Origin: Dehalococcoidia bacterium
GTDB lineage: Bacteria > Chloroflexota > Dehalococcoidia > Bin125
Direction: 5' to 3'
DNA: 64,000 nt
NCBI GenBank assembly: GCA_022822375.1
Contig: JAJEBU010000055.1
Location: forward strand, 1 to 64,000
Positions 26,258 to 39,627 of this stretch are shown here, one piece after another. Below the pieces are notes generated by a model. It saw only the letters and a program-made list of their open reading frames with translations. It searched no databases and had not been told where the DNA came from. Numbering within the stretch: position 1 is the first letter of the stretch; the number at the start of each line of letters is the position of its first letter. A program made the translations under genes and the position numbers.

Positions 26258-26530
26258 ATGCCGATCTACGAGTACTTCTGTGCCGCCTGCGAGCGCACGG
26301 TCGAGGTCTTTCAGCGCCGTGTCCGTTCGGAGGGTGACGCGCCGCCGTCTTGTCCGGAGTGTCGAGGCCACGGCTTGCAGACTCGGTTCTCGCGGTTCCG
26401 CTCGCGCACGGAACTCTCGTTCCCCGGGTTCGACACGCTGGACGACGTCGATGCCGATGACCCAGAGTCAGTCGCGGCCTGGCGCGAGTCAGCAGGCGCC
26501 TCGCCGGAGCTGCCCGTCGACCTGGCCTGA
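26258..26530 (+). CDS. FmdB family zinc-ribbon protein
   Basis: MPIYEYFCAACERTVEVFQ ... CPEC. Confidence 0.82.
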   Translation: MPIYEYFCAACERTVEVFQRRVRSEGDAPPSCPECRGHGLQTRFSRFRSRTELSFPGFDTLDDVDADDPESVAAWRESAGASPELPVDLA

Positions 26531-26552
26531 GATTGCTCCAAGGAGACCTGAC

Positions 26553-26897
26553 ATGCCGATCTACGAGTACCGCTGCCAGCAGTGCGGACACCAGCAGGAG
26601 CAGTTTCACCGTTCGTTGGACCGCGCCAAGATTCCCGACTGCGAGGCCTGCGAACCGGGAGACATGCAGCGCGTCATCTCCCGTTTCGCGACACCCAAAA
26701 CGGAGTCCCAGGTGCTCGACCAGTACGGATCGCCGGGGCCTGGCGCGGGGCCTGACGCTTATCGCGATCCACGCCAGATCGGCCGCTGGGCGGAAGAGCG
26801 CTTCGACCAGATGGGCGTCGAGATGCCCGCCGAGGCAAAGCAGATGATCGACGCCGCGCGCGACGGCGAGCTGCCCGCGCCGGTCAAGGACCTGTAA
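26553..26897 (+). CDS. FmdB family zinc-ribbon protein
   Basis: MPIYEYRCQQCGHQQEQFH ... CEAC. Confidence 0.82.
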   Translation: MPIYEYRCQQCGHQQEQFHRSLDRAKIPDCEACEPGDMQRVISRFATPKTESQVLDQYGSPGPGAGPDAYRDPRQIGRWAEERFDQMGVEMPAEAKQMIDAARDGELPAPVKDL

Positions 26898-27110
26898 CGA
26901 GCCCTGTCACCTGCTCTGTCGCGCGCCGCACCGGTCTCCCAGCCACTCCCAGGGCAACGTTGGCGATGCGGATGCGCGGCCCGAGTGTGTCGGGTGGAAT
27001 TGCCGCCAATTCCCGCGAGCGGTAGTCTGCCTGCTGGTGGGTCTGCATCGCTTGTTCGCGTGCCAGAATCGCCACTGCCGGAGTTCTGACTTGTTCATGA
27101 GGAGATCTGC

Positions 27111-29207
<2,097 letters not shown>

Positions 29208-29282
29208 GGGTCGCCCGCGGGCGGGCGCCCTCGCTCCGGCTCGAGTCCTTGCGGCTTGGGCCGGCACGAGGATCTCGTCCGT

Positions 29283-29438
29283 TCACTCAGCGAGGGAATC
29301 GTCCTCCGCTTCACGCGATGCATCACGCATCTGCTCTTGGACTTGGGCTCGAAGCGCTTGGCCCGCGTTGCCCGTTGCCAGGATCATCAGCACCGCGCCA
29401 ATCGTCGCGCCCAACACCAGACCGATCAGAAATCGCAT
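29283..29438 (-). CDS. Small YtxH-like single-TM protein
   Basis: MRFLIGLVLGATIGAVLMILATGNAGQALRAQVQEQMRD... Confidence 0.5.
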   Translation of the reverse strand: MRFLIGLVLGATIGAVLMILATGNAGQALRAQVQEQMRDASREAEDDSLAE

Positions 29439-29506
29439 CGACGCCTCTCCTCGCTCCGCTCGCGTCCAGCGTAGACGGTAAGATGCGCCTAAAGGCTGGC
29501 AGAACA

Positions 29507-30070
29507 ATGACCACGCTCGCTCAACGACTGCTCACCGCCGATGACCTGTTGCAACTCGACAGCGAAGGCTTCCACGGCGAACTCATCAGAGGGGTGCTGC
29601 ACAAAACCATGCCACCAGGAGATCGACACGGCGTCATCATGGCCGAGCTCACTATTCACCTAGGGCTGTTTGTGCAACAGCACTCGCTCGGACGATTGAC
29701 CACCGGCGACGCTGGCGTCTGGATTGAGCGTGACCCTGACACGGTGCGCGCACCCGATATCGCGTTCTTCTCAGCAGAACGTACAGCTGGAAGACCGCCG
29801 CTCCCCGGTTACTCGATTGCCATTCCCAACCTCGTCGTGGAAATCGTCTCGCCCAACGACAAGACCCATGAGGTCTACGACAAGGCTCGCATGTGGCTGA
29901 GCCATGGCGTACAACTCGTCTGGGTCGTCAACCCGCAGACCCGCACGGTCGACGTCCATTGCTCCCAACAGCCGGTCGCCGTGATCGATGAGTCCGCCGC
30001 GCTCGACGGCGCCGACGTGCTGCCCGGCTTCAGCTGCCCGCTCAGCAGCATCTTTCCACCAGCCGAGTAA
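29507..30070 (+). CDS. Uma2 family (PD-(D/E)xK-like restriction endonuclease fold) protein
   Basis: APDIAFF, NLVVEIVSPNDKTHEVYDKARMWLSHGVQLVWVVNP. Confidence 0.85.
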   Translation: MTTLAQRLLTADDLLQLDSEGFHGELIRGVLHKTMPPGDRHGVIMAELTIHLGLFVQQHSLGRLTTGDAGVWIERDPDTVRAPDIAFFSAERTAGRPPLPGYSIAIPNLVVEIVSPNDKTHEVYDKARMWLSHGVQLVWVVNPQTRTVDVHCSQQPVAVIDESAALDGADVLPGFSCPLSSIFPPAE

Positions 30071-30195
30071 CCCACGCCCGCGCACGTCCCTGTCGCACTG
30101 ACGCTTCCTACGCTGAACCAGCGTCGCCGTGCGCGTACGCTCAAGACACCTCCAATAGCCAGCAATCTGCCGAAACCCCCTCCAGAAAGGCCCTC

Positions 30196-31506
30196 ATGTC
30201 TGACGTTTCCCTCGACACCCTCGTATCACTCTGCAAGCAGCGCGGGTTCGTCTTTCCCGCATCCGAGATCTACGGCGGATTCGGCTCGACCTACGACTAC
30301 GGCCCGCTCGGCGTCGAGCTCAAGCGGAACGTGAAGGATCTCTGGTGGCGTTCAGTGGTCCGCGAGCGATCGGATGTGGTCGGCCTGGACTCAGCGATCA
30401 TCCAGTCGCCCAACGTCTGGGAAGCATCCGGCCACGTGCAGAACTTCCACGATCCGATGGTTGACTGTCTGGAGTGCAAGGGTCGCTTCCGTGCAGACCA
30501 CCTGGAAGGGCCGACGTGCCCGACCTGCGGCGTGGCGGGCCGATTTACTGAGGCGCGCGAGTTCAACCTGATGTTCCGCACCCAGGTTGGACCGGTTGCG
30601 GAGGCCGGTTCAGAGGCCTACCTGCGGCCAGAGACGGCGCAGGGCATCTTCATCAATTTTGATCATGTGCTCACCTCTACGCGGCGACGCCTGCCCTTCG
30701 GCATCGCCCAGCAGGGTAAGTCCTTCCGCAACGAGATCACGCTGGGCAACTTCATCTTCCGCACGCGCGAGTTCGAGCAGATGGAGATGGAGTTCTTCTG
30801 CGCGCCCGCCGAGTCGGACGAGTGGTACCAACGCTGGATCGATCTGCGCGAGCAGTGGTACGTCGATCTCGGCATCGATCCCGACAATCTGCGCCGCGAC
30901 GTGCATCCGTCCGAGAAGCTCTCGCACTACTCAGCAGGCACCACTGACCTGCAATACCGCTATCCGTGGGGCTGGGACGAGCTGGAAGGCATCGCCAATC
31001 GCACCGACTTCGATCTGACCCAGCATGCTGCGGCGTCGGGCAAGCGGCTGGATTACTTCGATCAGGAAGCCAACGAGCATTTCGTGCCGCACGTGATCGA
31101 GCCGGCGGCCGGCGTTGACCGGATCATGCTGGCGCTGCTCTGCGACGCCTACACCGTGCTGCAGGACGAGAAGGGCAACGACCGTACGGTGTTGGCCTTC
31201 AGCCCGCGCGTCGCGCCGGTCACCGTCGCCGTGCTGCCCATCTCACGCAAGGAACCGGTCGCCGAGCTCTCACGCAAGGTCTGGGCGGGGATTCGACCCC
31301 ACTGGGCGACGCAGTACGACGACACGCAGTCAATCGGTCGTCGCTACCGCCGACAGGATGAGATCGGCACGCCGCTCTGCGTGACGGTCGATTTCGACTC
31401 ACTGGAGGACCAGGCGGTCACGATTCGCGATCGCGACACGCAGGAGCAGGTTCGCGTGCCAATCGCGAATCTTGAGGGGGCGCTGCGCGATCGCTTGGGC
31501 TTCTAG
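30196..31506 (+). CDS. glyS: Glycyl-tRNA synthetase (dimeric type)
   Basis: YGGFGSTYDYGPLGVELK, RPETAQGIFINF, RNEITLGNFIFRTREFEQMEMEFF. Confidence 0.95.
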   Translation: MSDVSLDTLVSLCKQRGFVFPASEIYGGFGSTYDYGPLGVELKRNVKDLWWRSVVRERSDVVGLDSAIIQSPNVWEASGHVQNFHDPMVDCLECKGRFRADHLEGPTCPTCGVAGRFTEAREFNLMFRTQVGPVAEAGSEAYLRPETAQGIFINFDHVLTSTRRRLPFGIAQQGKSFRNEITLGNFIFRTREFEQMEMEFFCAPAESDEWYQRWIDLREQWYVDLGIDPDNLRRDVHPSEKLSHYSAGTTDLQYRYPWGWDELEGIANRTDFDLTQHAAASGKRLDYFDQEANEHFVPHVIEPAAGVDRIMLALLCDAYTVLQDEKGNDRTVLAFSPRVAPVTVAVLPISRKEPVAELSRKVWAGIRPHWATQYDDTQSIGRRYRRQDEIGTPLCVTVDFDSLEDQAVTIRDRDTQEQVRVPIANLEGALRDRLGF

Positions 31507-31517
31507 CCGTCGACCGC

Positions 31518-31547
31518 GCGCAATCGCGAGATCGCGCGCGATTGCGC
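31518..31547. terminator. Perfect 11-bp stem between convergent glyS and fdxA
   Basis: GCGCAATCGCG-AGATCGCG-CGCGATTGCGC. Confidence 0.6.
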
Positions 31548-31572
31548 AGGACTTGAGTCCAGCGGTCGGTAT

Positions 31573-31854
31573 CTATGGGGCGAGTTCGGTCACCTTGGCG
31601 CGGGCCGAGTCCTTGTCATCGAACCACTCAGCGTTGATCTCGGTGAAGTCCTGCCACTCGTCGGGCACGTCGTCCTCCGAGAAGATGGCCGTCACCGGAC
31701 AGGCCGGCTCACAGGCGCCACAGTCGATGCACTCATCTGGCGAGATATAGAGCATGCGGTCGTCGTCGTCCGCGTGGATGCAGTCCACCGGGCACACCTC
31801 GACGCAAGACTGGTCCTTGACGTCGATACACGGTTCCGCGATTACATAGGTCAT
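31573..31854 (-). CDS. fdxA: 7Fe-type ferredoxin (3Fe-4S/4Fe-4S)
   Basis: MTYVIAEPCIDVKDQSCVEVCPVDCIH...CIDCGACEPACPV. Confidence 0.92.
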   Translation of the reverse strand: MTYVIAEPCIDVKDQSCVEVCPVDCIHADDDDRMLYISPDECIDCGACEPACPVTAIFSEDDVPDEWQDFTEINAEWFDDKDSARAKVTELAP

Positions 31855-31996
31855 CGTGTCAGCCTCTCATCCGCTCTTCAGGCCGCTGCGCTTCTGCGTC
31901 GACTCGACGCAATCACGGCTACCTCACTTATAGGACGGAGTGCCGCTCTTCGCAACAGTGATCCGAGTTAGTTGCACAGACTGACTGATACCCCCA

Positions 31997-34930
31997 TCAG
32001 GACGCCGCGGCCGACTCCGCCAATTCGCGGAAGCCATGCTGGGCCAGCACGTCGCGCAGGAAGCGTCCGGTGTGCGATTCTGGGCACTCGGCGATCTGTT
32101 CTGGCGTGCCCTCGGCGATCAGCTGACCGCCTCGATCCCCGCCCAGTGGACCGAGGTCCAGAATCCAGTCCGCGTTCTTGATCACATCCAGGTGATGCTC
32201 GATCACGATCACCGTGTTGCCGCCGTCAACGAGCTGCTGGAGCACCCGCAGCAGCGCCTCAACGTCTGCGAAGGAGAGCCCGGTTGTCGGTTCATCCAGC
32301 AGATACAGCGTGCGGCCGGTCGAGCGTTTGGACAGCTCGGTAGACAGCTTGATCCGCTGCGCCTCCCCGCCCGAGAGTGTCGTGGCGGGCTGGCCAAGTC
32401 GGATGTAGCCGAGCCCCACCGCCTGCAGCGTGCGCAGTTTGCGGCTGACCGTTGGGTTTGCCTCGAACAGCTCGGCCGCCTCGTCGACGGTGAGGCTGAG
32501 CACGTCCGCGATGCTGCGTTCCTTGTAGCGAATCTCCAGCGCCTCGCGGTTGTAGCGCGCGCCCTGGCAGACCTCGCAGGGCACCGTCACGTCAGGCAGG
32601 AACTGCATCTCAATCGTGTTGTACCCGTCGCCCTTGCAGGCCTCGCAGCGTCCGCCCTTGACGTTGAACGAGAACCGGCCCGGCTTGTAGCCGCGCATGC
32701 GCGACTCAGGCACCGACGCAAACAGCTCGCGGACGGGCGTGAACAGGCCCGTGTACGTCGCTGGATTCGAGCGCGGCGTGCGGCCAATCGGCGATTGGTC
32801 GATGTCGATGACCTTGTCGATCGCGTCGAGTCCCTCGATCCGCTGCATCGCGCCGGGACGACGTCGGGCGCCGTGCAGCTGCTGGGCGGCGGCGGCGTGC
32901 AGTAGGTCGTTCACCAAGGTGCTCTTGCCGGAGCCGGAGACGCCCGTCACACAGATCAACGTGCCCAACGGAAAGGCGGCGTCCACGTTCTGCAAATTGT
33001 GTTCGGCCGCGCCGACCACCTTCAGGATCTCGCCGTTGCCGCCGCGGCGCTCGGATGGCAGCGGAATCTCGCGGCGTCCACTGAGATAAGCACCCGTCAT
33101 CGAGTCAGCGTGCTCCATGATCGCGGACGGCGGCCCCGCCGCGACGACCTTGCCGCCGTCCTCGCCCGCGCCCGGCCCCATATCGACGATGTAATCCGCC
33201 GCCCGCATGGTCGCCTCGTCGTGCTCGACGATCAGGACCGTGTTGCCCAGGTCGCGTAGACGCTTCAGCGTCCGGATCAGGCGCTCGTCGTCCAACGGAT
33301 GCAGACCAATCGACGGCTCGTCGCAGACGTACAGCACACCCATCAGCGACGATCCGATCTGCGTCGCCAGGCGAATCCGTTGCGCTTCGCCGCCCGACAG
33401 GGTGGACGCGCCCCGATCCAGCGTGAGGTAATCCAGCCCGACATCGACGAGGAAGGTGAGCCGTTCGCGAATCTCCTTGAGGATCTGTCCTGCGATCGCC
33501 ATCTCGCGGCCGCTCAAGGGCGTGTCGGCCTCGCTGAGCCGGTTGGCCCAGTGCGATGCGGCGGCTACCGACATGCTCGTCACGTCGACGATGGACAGAT
33601 CATCCACCGTGATTGCCAGCACCTCCGGCTTCAGGCGGGCGCCTCCGCAGGATCCACATGGGACCGCCGTCATGTAGCGCTCGATCTCCGTCCGCGACCA
33701 ATCGGAATCAGTCTCGCGATGACGGCGGTCGAGGTTGTTGACCACGCCCTCGAACGTGGTCTCATAGCGTCGATGGCGGCCGCGATGGTTCACGAAATCG
33801 ACCACGATCGGCTCCGGCAAGCCGTACAGCACGGCATCCACGAGATCGGCCGGCAACTCGTCGAACGGCGTCTCCACGTCGGCCTCAAACTCTGCAAAGA
33901 CCGCTTCGACCATGCGTCGGTGCCAACCCGTCGATGCTGACGCGCCTTTCCAAGGCGCGATCGCGCCCTGATCGAGCGACTTGGAGCGGTCGGGGATGAC
34001 GAGCATCGGGTCGACCTGCATGGTGTTGCCCAGACCCGTGCAATCGGGGCACGCGCCGTGCGGCGAGTTGAACGAGAACGACCGCGGCTCGATCTCGCCC
34101 AGCGCAAACATGTCGCGCGGACAGGCCAACTGCTCAGAGAAGATCAGGTCATGATCGGCGTCCAGCGGACGGACCCGCACGATGCCGTCGCCCAATCCCA
34201 GCGCCTGCTCCATCGAATCGGTCAGACGCCCGGTCAGCGCGCGATGCGCCTCGGCATCCAACTCATCGGACTGCAGCGTGACGCGGTCGATCACGACATC
34301 AATGCTGTGGTTCTTGTTCTTTTCCAGCTCGATCTCGTCGTCGAGCGAACGCACCTCGCCGTCGACTCGAACGCGCACGAAGCCGCGGCTACGGGCGTCC
34401 TCGAAGACTGCCTTGTGCTCGCCCTTGCGATCGCGGACCACGGGCGCCATGATCATCAGGCGCTGGCGCTGCTCGGTTTCCGTGCCGAGCGAGATGACCG
34501 AGTCGACCATCTGCTGGACGGTCTGTCGGGCAATCGGGTCTCCGCAGATCGGGCAGTGCGGGCGTCCCGCCCTGGCAAAGAGCAGGCGCAGATAGTCGTA
34601 GATCTCTGTGACCGTGCCGACGGTCGAACGCGGATTGCGCGAGCCAGTTTTCTGGTCAATCGAGATCGCCGGCGAGAGTCCTTCGATGTAGTCGACGTCG
34701 GGCTTCTCCATCCGTCCCAGAAACTGCCGTGCGTAGGCAGAGAGCGACTCGACATAGCGCCGCTGACCCTCGGCGTAGATGGTGTCGAACGCGAGCGATG
34801 ACTTGCCCGATCCTGACAGACCCGTGATCACCACCAGCCGATCGCGCGGCAGCTCGACATCAATGTCTTTGAGGTTGTGCTCGCGTGCGCCCCGCACCAG
34901 GATTCGGTCTGCCGGCACGTGCCTCTCCAC
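31997..34930 (-). CDS. uvrA: Excinuclease ABC subunit A
   Basis: [61 protein letters not shown]; zinc fingers; start taken as GTG 34930 (ORF extends into polA promoter). Confidence 0.95.
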   Translation of the reverse strand: MERHVPADRILVRGAREHNLKDIDVELPRDRLVVITGLSGSGKSSLAFDTIYAEGQRRYVESLSAYARQFLGRMEKPDVDYIEGLSPAISIDQKTGSRNPRSTVGTVTEIYDYLRLLFARAGRPHCPICGDPIARQTVQQMVDSVISLGTETEQRQRLMIMAPVVRDRKGEHKAVFEDARSRGFVRVRVDGEVRSLDDEIELEKNKNHSIDVVIDRVTLQSDELDAEAHRALTGRLTDSMEQALGLGDGIVRVRPLDADHDLIFSEQLACPRDMFALGEIEPRSFSFNSPHGACPDCTGLGNTMQVDPMLVIPDRSKSLDQGAIAPWKGASASTGWHRRMVEAVFAEFEADVETPFDELPADLVDAVLYGLPEPIVVDFVNHRGRHRRYETTFEGVVNNLDRRHRETDSDWSRTEIERYMTAVPCGSCGGARLKPEVLAITVDDLSIVDVTSMSVAAASHWANRLSEADTPLSGREMAIAGQILKEIRERLTFLVDVGLDYLTLDRGASTLSGGEAQRIRLATQIGSSLMGVLYVCDEPSIGLHPLDDERLIRTLKRLRDLGNTVLIVEHDEATMRAADYIVDMGPGAGEDGGKVVAAGPPSAIMEHADSMTGAYLSGRREIPLPSERRGGNGEILKVVGAAEHNLQNVDAAFPLGTLICVTGVSGSGKSTLVNDLLHAAAAQQLHGARRRPGAMQRIEGLDAIDKVIDIDQSPIGRTPRSNPATYTGLFTPVRELFASVPESRMRGYKPGRFSFNVKGGRCEACKGDGYNTIEMQFLPDVTVPCEVCQGARYNREALEIRYKERSIADVLSLTVDEAAELFEANPTVSRKLRTLQAVGLGYIRLGQPATTLSGGEAQRIKLSTELSKRSTGRTLYLLDEPTTGLSFADVEALLRVLQQLVDGGNTVIVIEHHLDVIKNADWILDLGPLGGDRGGQLIAEGTPEQIAECPESHTGRFLRDVLAQHGFRELAESAAAS

Positions 34931-35009
34931 TCGCTGCGGCGCGCCGCTGCGACGCGACACCAGATTATCAGAACATCTGAACCTGTCCGCGCATCCGTAT
35001 ACTCGATTC

Positions 35010-37814
35010 ATGCCCGACACGGCCACCGAGTCACCGTCTGAAACTCAGGGCGAGCTGATCGCTCCGCGTCCGCGCATCGTCATCTTCGACGCATACGCGC
35101 TGATCTTCCGCGCCTACTTCGCAATGCAGCGGGCCAACCTGCGCACATCCTCAGGAGAGCCCACGGGCGCGGTGCGAGGCTTCACGGCCACCCTGTTGCA
35201 CATCATCAACACGCTGGAGCCCACGCACGCCGCGTTCGCCTTCGACGTCTCCGACGAAACGGTCTTCCGTCGCGAGCTGTATCCCGAGTACAAAGCACAC
35301 CGAGATCCCACGCCAGAAGACCTGCCCGGCCAGATTCTCCGCTGCCGTGAGATCGCTGAGGCGTTCTCGATTCCGATCTACGAGGCGCCCACGTTCGAGG
35401 CAGACGATGTGCTGGCGACCATCGCCGACCAGGCGGCCGCGGCCGGACTCGATACCTGGATCTGCACGCTCGACAGCGACCTCCTGCAGCTGGTGACCGA
35501 CGACATTTCGGTCTACATGTACAACCCCTTCCGCAGCGAGTACGTCCCCTACGACAGTCCGTCCAAGGTGCGCGACCGGTACGACGTGAACCCGCCGCAG
35601 ATCATCGACTACAAGGCACTCGTCGGCGACTCGTCGGACAACATTCCAGGCGTCAAGGGGATCGGCGCAAAGGGCGCAGCCAAGCTGCTGAACGAGTACC
35701 CCACGATTGAGGACATCTACGCCAACGTCGACACGATCAAGCCGCCTGGGACGCAGAAGAAGCTGATCGAGGGACGAGAACACGCCTTCCTCAGCAAGAC
35801 GCTCGCCGCGATCAGCCACGAGGCGCCGGTCACGCTCAACCTGGACGCTGCAGATGTCACCGCTTTCGAGCGCGATGCCGTGGTCGCCAAGTTCGAGGAG
35901 CTCGAGTTCCGCACCCTGCTCGATCAGGTCCCTGGCGGCAAGGACGCGCCGACGGCAGCGGTCGAACGAGATGTGGCGTACGAGATCGTCCGCGACGAGG
36001 CAGCGCTTGAGGCGTGGGTTGCGCGATGCCGCGCGGCAGACCTGATCGCGGTCGATCTGGAAACCTCATCGACGGACACGATTGACTGCGAGATCGCCGG
36101 CTACGCGCTTGCGGACGCTGAGGGACAGGCCTGCTACATCCCCGTCGGCCACCAACTCGGACTGCAGGACAGCGATCCCCAGCTCGACCACGACACGGTC
36201 AAGAGCGCCCTGCGCCCGGTGCTCGAGGACTCGGCGATTGGCAAAGTCCTGCACAACGCCAAGTTCGACATGAAAGTGCTGCGGCGTCACGGCATTCAGC
36301 TGCGCGGCCTGCGCGACGACACCATGGTCGCGGCGTTCATTCTGAACAAGAACCGCATCGGCCTGAAGGATCTCGCCCGCGAGCTGCTGGGCATTGAGAT
36401 GACGCCGATCGAAGACTTGATCGGCAAGGGCCGCAAGCAGATCACGATGCTTGAGGTGTCAGCGGAACAGGCCGGCCCGTACGCCGCGGCCGACGCCGAC
36501 GTCACCCTCACATTGGCCGGCATCCTGCTGCCAGAGCTGGAGCAACACGATGGTCTCGCGCGGCTCTACCGAGAACTCGATATGCCGTTGATTCCCATCC
36601 TGGCCGAGATGGAGCTGGCCGGCGTCGCCCTCGACACGTCCATCCTCGACGAGCTTGACCAACAACTGATCACCGAGATTGCCACCACGACGCAAGCGAT
36701 CTACGAAGACGCCGGGCACGAGTTCAACATCGGCTCGCCCAAGCAGCTGAGTGGTGTGCTCTTCGATGAGCTCGGATTGCCCAAGACTCGCAAGACATCG
36801 CAAGGGTTCTCGACCGATGCTCAGCAGCTGGAACGGCTGGAGGACGAATTTCCAATCGTCCGACGCATCCTCCAGTGGCGAGAGCTGAACAAGCTGCGCA
36901 GCACCTACGTCGAGTCGCTGCCGAAGGATGTGCGCGCCTCGACCGGGCGCGTACACACCGACTACAACCAGACCGTCGCCGCCACTGGGCGGCTCTCGTC
37001 CGAGCATCCCAACCTGCAGAACATTCCCGTCCGCACAGAACAGGGCCGACGCATCCGTGCGGCCTTCGTCGCGCGGCCCGGGCCAGATGCCGACAGCGGC
37101 GATGATGTCAGGTTCGTTGCTGCTGACTACTCGCAAATCGAGCTGCGCGTCCTGGCGCATCTGTCTGAGGACGACGGGCTGATCTCCGCGTTCCGCAACG
37201 GCGAAGATATTCACGCGGCCACGGCAGCCGGTGCCTACGGCGTCTCGCTGGACGATGTGCAGCCGGAGATGCGGCGCGTGGCGAAGATGATGAACTTCGG
37301 TGTGATCTACGGGCTCTCCGCGCACGGACTCTCGCAGCGCAGCGGCATGTCGCGGTCCGACGCGCAGGCCTTCATCTCGGCCTACTTCGAGCGCTTCTCG
37401 CGCGTGGAGGAGTGGATCGAGGAGACCAAGGCATCGACCAAGGAACAGGGCTACGCCGAAACGCTGATGGGCCGCCGCCGCTACCTCCCCGAGATCAACT
37501 CCCGCAACTTCCAGCATCGAAACGCCGCAGAGCGGATGGCCGTCAACATGCCCGTGCAGGGCACCGCGGCCGACGTGATGAAGCGCGCCATGATTGATGT
37601 CGATGCGTCGATGCGGCAGCAGGAGCTGCGCTCGCGAATGCTGTTGCAGGTGCACGACGAGCTGATCTTTGAGGTCCCCGACGAGGAAGTCTCCGCCCTC
37701 GTCGCGCTGCTGCACGAGATCATGCCGTCGGCGCTCGACCTGACCGTGCCGATGCAGATCGAAGTGAAGAGCGCTGTCAACTGGCGGGACCTCGAACCGA
37801 TCTCGATCTCCTAA
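35010..37814 (+). CDS. polA: DNA polymerase I (5'-3' exo, 3'-5' exo and polymerase domains)
   Basis: [33 protein letters not shown] exonuclease motifs; [25 protein letters not shown]. Confidence 0.95.
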   Translation: MPDTATESPSETQGELIAPRPRIVIFDAYALIFRAYFAMQRANLRTSSGEPTGAVRGFTATLLHIINTLEPTHAAFAFDVSDETVFRRELYPEYKAHRDPTPEDLPGQILRCREIAEAFSIPIYEAPTFEADDVLATIADQAAAAGLDTWICTLDSDLLQLVTDDISVYMYNPFRSEYVPYDSPSKVRDRYDVNPPQIIDYKALVGDSSDNIPGVKGIGAKGAAKLLNEYPTIEDIYANVDTIKPPGTQKKLIEGREHAFLSKTLAAISHEAPVTLNLDAADVTAFERDAVVAKFEELEFRTLLDQVPGGKDAPTAAVERDVAYEIVRDEAALEAWVARCRAADLIAVDLETSSTDTIDCEIAGYALADAEGQACYIPVGHQLGLQDSDPQLDHDTVKSALRPVLEDSAIGKVLHNAKFDMKVLRRHGIQLRGLRDDTMVAAFILNKNRIGLKDLARELLGIEMTPIEDLIGKGRKQITMLEVSAEQAGPYAAADADVTLTLAGILLPELEQHDGLARLYRELDMPLIPILAEMELAGVALDTSILDELDQQLITEIATTTQAIYEDAGHEFNIGSPKQLSGVLFDELGLPKTRKTSQGFSTDAQQLERLEDEFPIVRRILQWRELNKLRSTYVESLPKDVRASTGRVHTDYNQTVAATGRLSSEHPNLQNIPVRTEQGRRIRAAFVARPGPDADSGDDVRFVAADYSQIELRVLAHLSEDDGLISAFRNGEDIHAATAAGAYGVSLDDVQPEMRRVAKMMNFGVIYGLSAHGLSQRSGMSRSDAQAFISAYFERFSRVEEWIEETKASTKEQGYAETLMGRRRYLPEINSRNFQHRNAAERMAVNMPVQGTAADVMKRAMIDVDASMRQQELRSRMLLQVHDELIFEVPDEEVSALVALLHEIMPSALDLTVPMQIEVKSAVNWRDLEPISIS

Positions 37815-37837
37815 CTCCACGCTCGGAAAGGCATCCG

Positions 37838-38689
37838 ATGTTCAGAACCCTCGGCAACACCTGGCAGATCACCAAACTATCCTGGCGCGTTCTGCAACAA
37901 GACCGCGAGCTGATCTTCTTCCCAATCATGGGCACGCTCGGCGCCGCCGCCGTCGGCGCGATCGTTGCAGCGGTGTTCTATGGATCAGGCACGTTCGACC
38001 GGCTGGGTAGCGGCGAGACCGAGTTCAGCGGCGTTGATCTGGCCATCGCGTTGCTGGCGTATTTCGGTTCGCTGTTCATCGTCATCTTCTGCAACGCGGC
38101 GCTCATCGCTGCCGCGCGTGAGCGTCTGGAGGGCGGCGACCCCAATATCGCCAGCGGCATCCGCGCCGTGCGTGGATTGTGGCTGACCATCCTCGGCTGG
38201 ACGCTGATCACCGGCACCGTAGGTCTGATCTTGCAAGCGTTGCAGAGCATGGCGCGCGAGAACTCACACGGAGTGATGCGGATCGTCGCGATGATCGTCG
38301 TCGCGCTGCTTCAGACGGCATGGGCCTACATCACCTTCTTTGTCATTCCCGTGCTCGTCGTCGAGCGGATCGGCCCCATCTCGGCCATCCGACGATCGAG
38401 CAGCCTGCTGCGTCAGTCATGGGGCGAGCAGCTGACGGCGAGCTTCTCGTTCTTCATCATCTACCTGCTGGCGCTGCTGGTCGTGGCCATCCCCGTCGTC
38501 GTGTTGGTCTTCGTCTGGCCGGTCGGAGCGATCATCGTGGGCGTCATCCTGGGCGGCATCGCCGTGGCCTCTGTGGCGGCGATGGAGGGCATCTTCAAGG
38601 CCGCGCTCTATGAGTGGGTGTCCGAGGGCAAAGGCAGCGAATGGTTCGACCAGCAGCTGCTGACCAACGCCTACTCGTTGAAGCAGTAG
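37838..38689 (+). CDS. DUF6159-like integral membrane protein
   Basis: Polytopic, ITKLSWRVLQQDRELIFFPIMG, ...AAMEGIFKAALYEWVSEG. Confidence 0.65.
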   Translation: MFRTLGNTWQITKLSWRVLQQDRELIFFPIMGTLGAAAVGAIVAAVFYGSGTFDRLGSGETEFSGVDLAIALLAYFGSLFIVIFCNAALIAAARERLEGGDPNIASGIRAVRGLWLTILGWTLITGTVGLILQALQSMARENSHGVMRIVAMIVVALLQTAWAYITFFVIPVLVVERIGPISAIRRSSSLLRQSWGEQLTASFSFFIIYLLALLVVAIPVVVLVFVWPVGAIIVGVILGGIAVASVAAMEGIFKAALYEWVSEGKGSEWFDQQLLTNAYSLKQ

Positions 38690-38707
38690 CCGGCGGCGCA
38701 GCGGCCC

Positions 38708-39583
38708 ATGCCAGAGCTGCCCGAAGTCGAGACGATTCGCCGTCAGCTTGAGCCGCTGCTCATCGGTCGAACGATTCACAGCTTTCGAGTCATGCCCGGT
38801 GCCGAGCGTCTGCTGCGCGGCCGCGCAGCGACCGACATCGACGCCCAGGTCCGGGGATGCATCATCACCGCTGTCGGCAGACGCGGCAAGTACCTCTCGC
38901 TGCGGCTCGACAGCGATCAGCTCATTGTCGTCCACCTGCGAATGACCGGATCGCTTCGCTACCGCGATGCCGAGCACGCGGACGAGCAGTTCACCCGCGC
39001 CGTCGTTCGTCTGGACGGCAACCGCGAGCTGCGATTTGTCGACGTCCGCAAGTTCGGCACGATTGACCTCGTCGAGCGTCTCGAGGACGCGTTGCCGACA
39101 CTCGGTCCCGAGCCGCTGTCGGACGACTTCACCGTCGATGCACTCTGGAACGCGCTGCGCGGTCGGCTGGTCGCCGTCAAGTCCGCCTTGCTGGACCAGG
39201 CCAACGTCGCCGGCATCGGCAACATCTACGCAGACGAGGCGCTGTTCCTCGCACACCTGCATCCAGAGTGTCCAGCCGGATCGCTGCGGCCGCGGGAGCG
39301 GTCAGCGTTGCATGCGGCGATCCGTCAGGTGTTGGAGCAGGGGGTCGCACACGGCGGCGCTTCGTTCCGCGACTACACCGACTCCGCCGGCGCAGCGGGC
39401 GCGCAGCAGTACTACGTCCGTGTCTTCCGTCGCACCGACGAGCCGTGCGACGTGTGCGCCGCCGCCATTCGCCGCATCGTCGTGGGAGGTCGCGCCACCC
39501 ACTTCTGCCCAACGTGCCAACCGGTCCGCCAGAGAACCAGGCAGGTCACGTCCAAACGGCGCCGTCGCGAGACTGGCGCTTGA
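38708..39583 (+). CDS. mutM: Formamidopyrimidine-DNA glycosylase
   Basis: MPELPEVETIRRQL, ANVAGIGNIYADEALF, zinc finger CDVC...CPTC. Confidence 0.95.
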   Translation: MPELPEVETIRRQLEPLLIGRTIHSFRVMPGAERLLRGRAATDIDAQVRGCIITAVGRRGKYLSLRLDSDQLIVVHLRMTGSLRYRDAEHADEQFTRAVVRLDGNRELRFVDVRKFGTIDLVERLEDALPTLGPEPLSDDFTVDALWNALRGRLVAVKSALLDQANVAGIGNIYADEALFLAHLHPECPAGSLRPRERSALHAAIRQVLEQGVAHGGASFRDYTDSAGAAGAQQYYVRVFRRTDEPCDVCAAAIRRIVVGGRATHFCPTCQPVRQRTRQVTSKRRRRETGA

Positions 39584-39627
39584 GCCCAGAGCCGAAGTTG
39601 CTCGCGCTCCAGTACCCTCAAGCCGAG

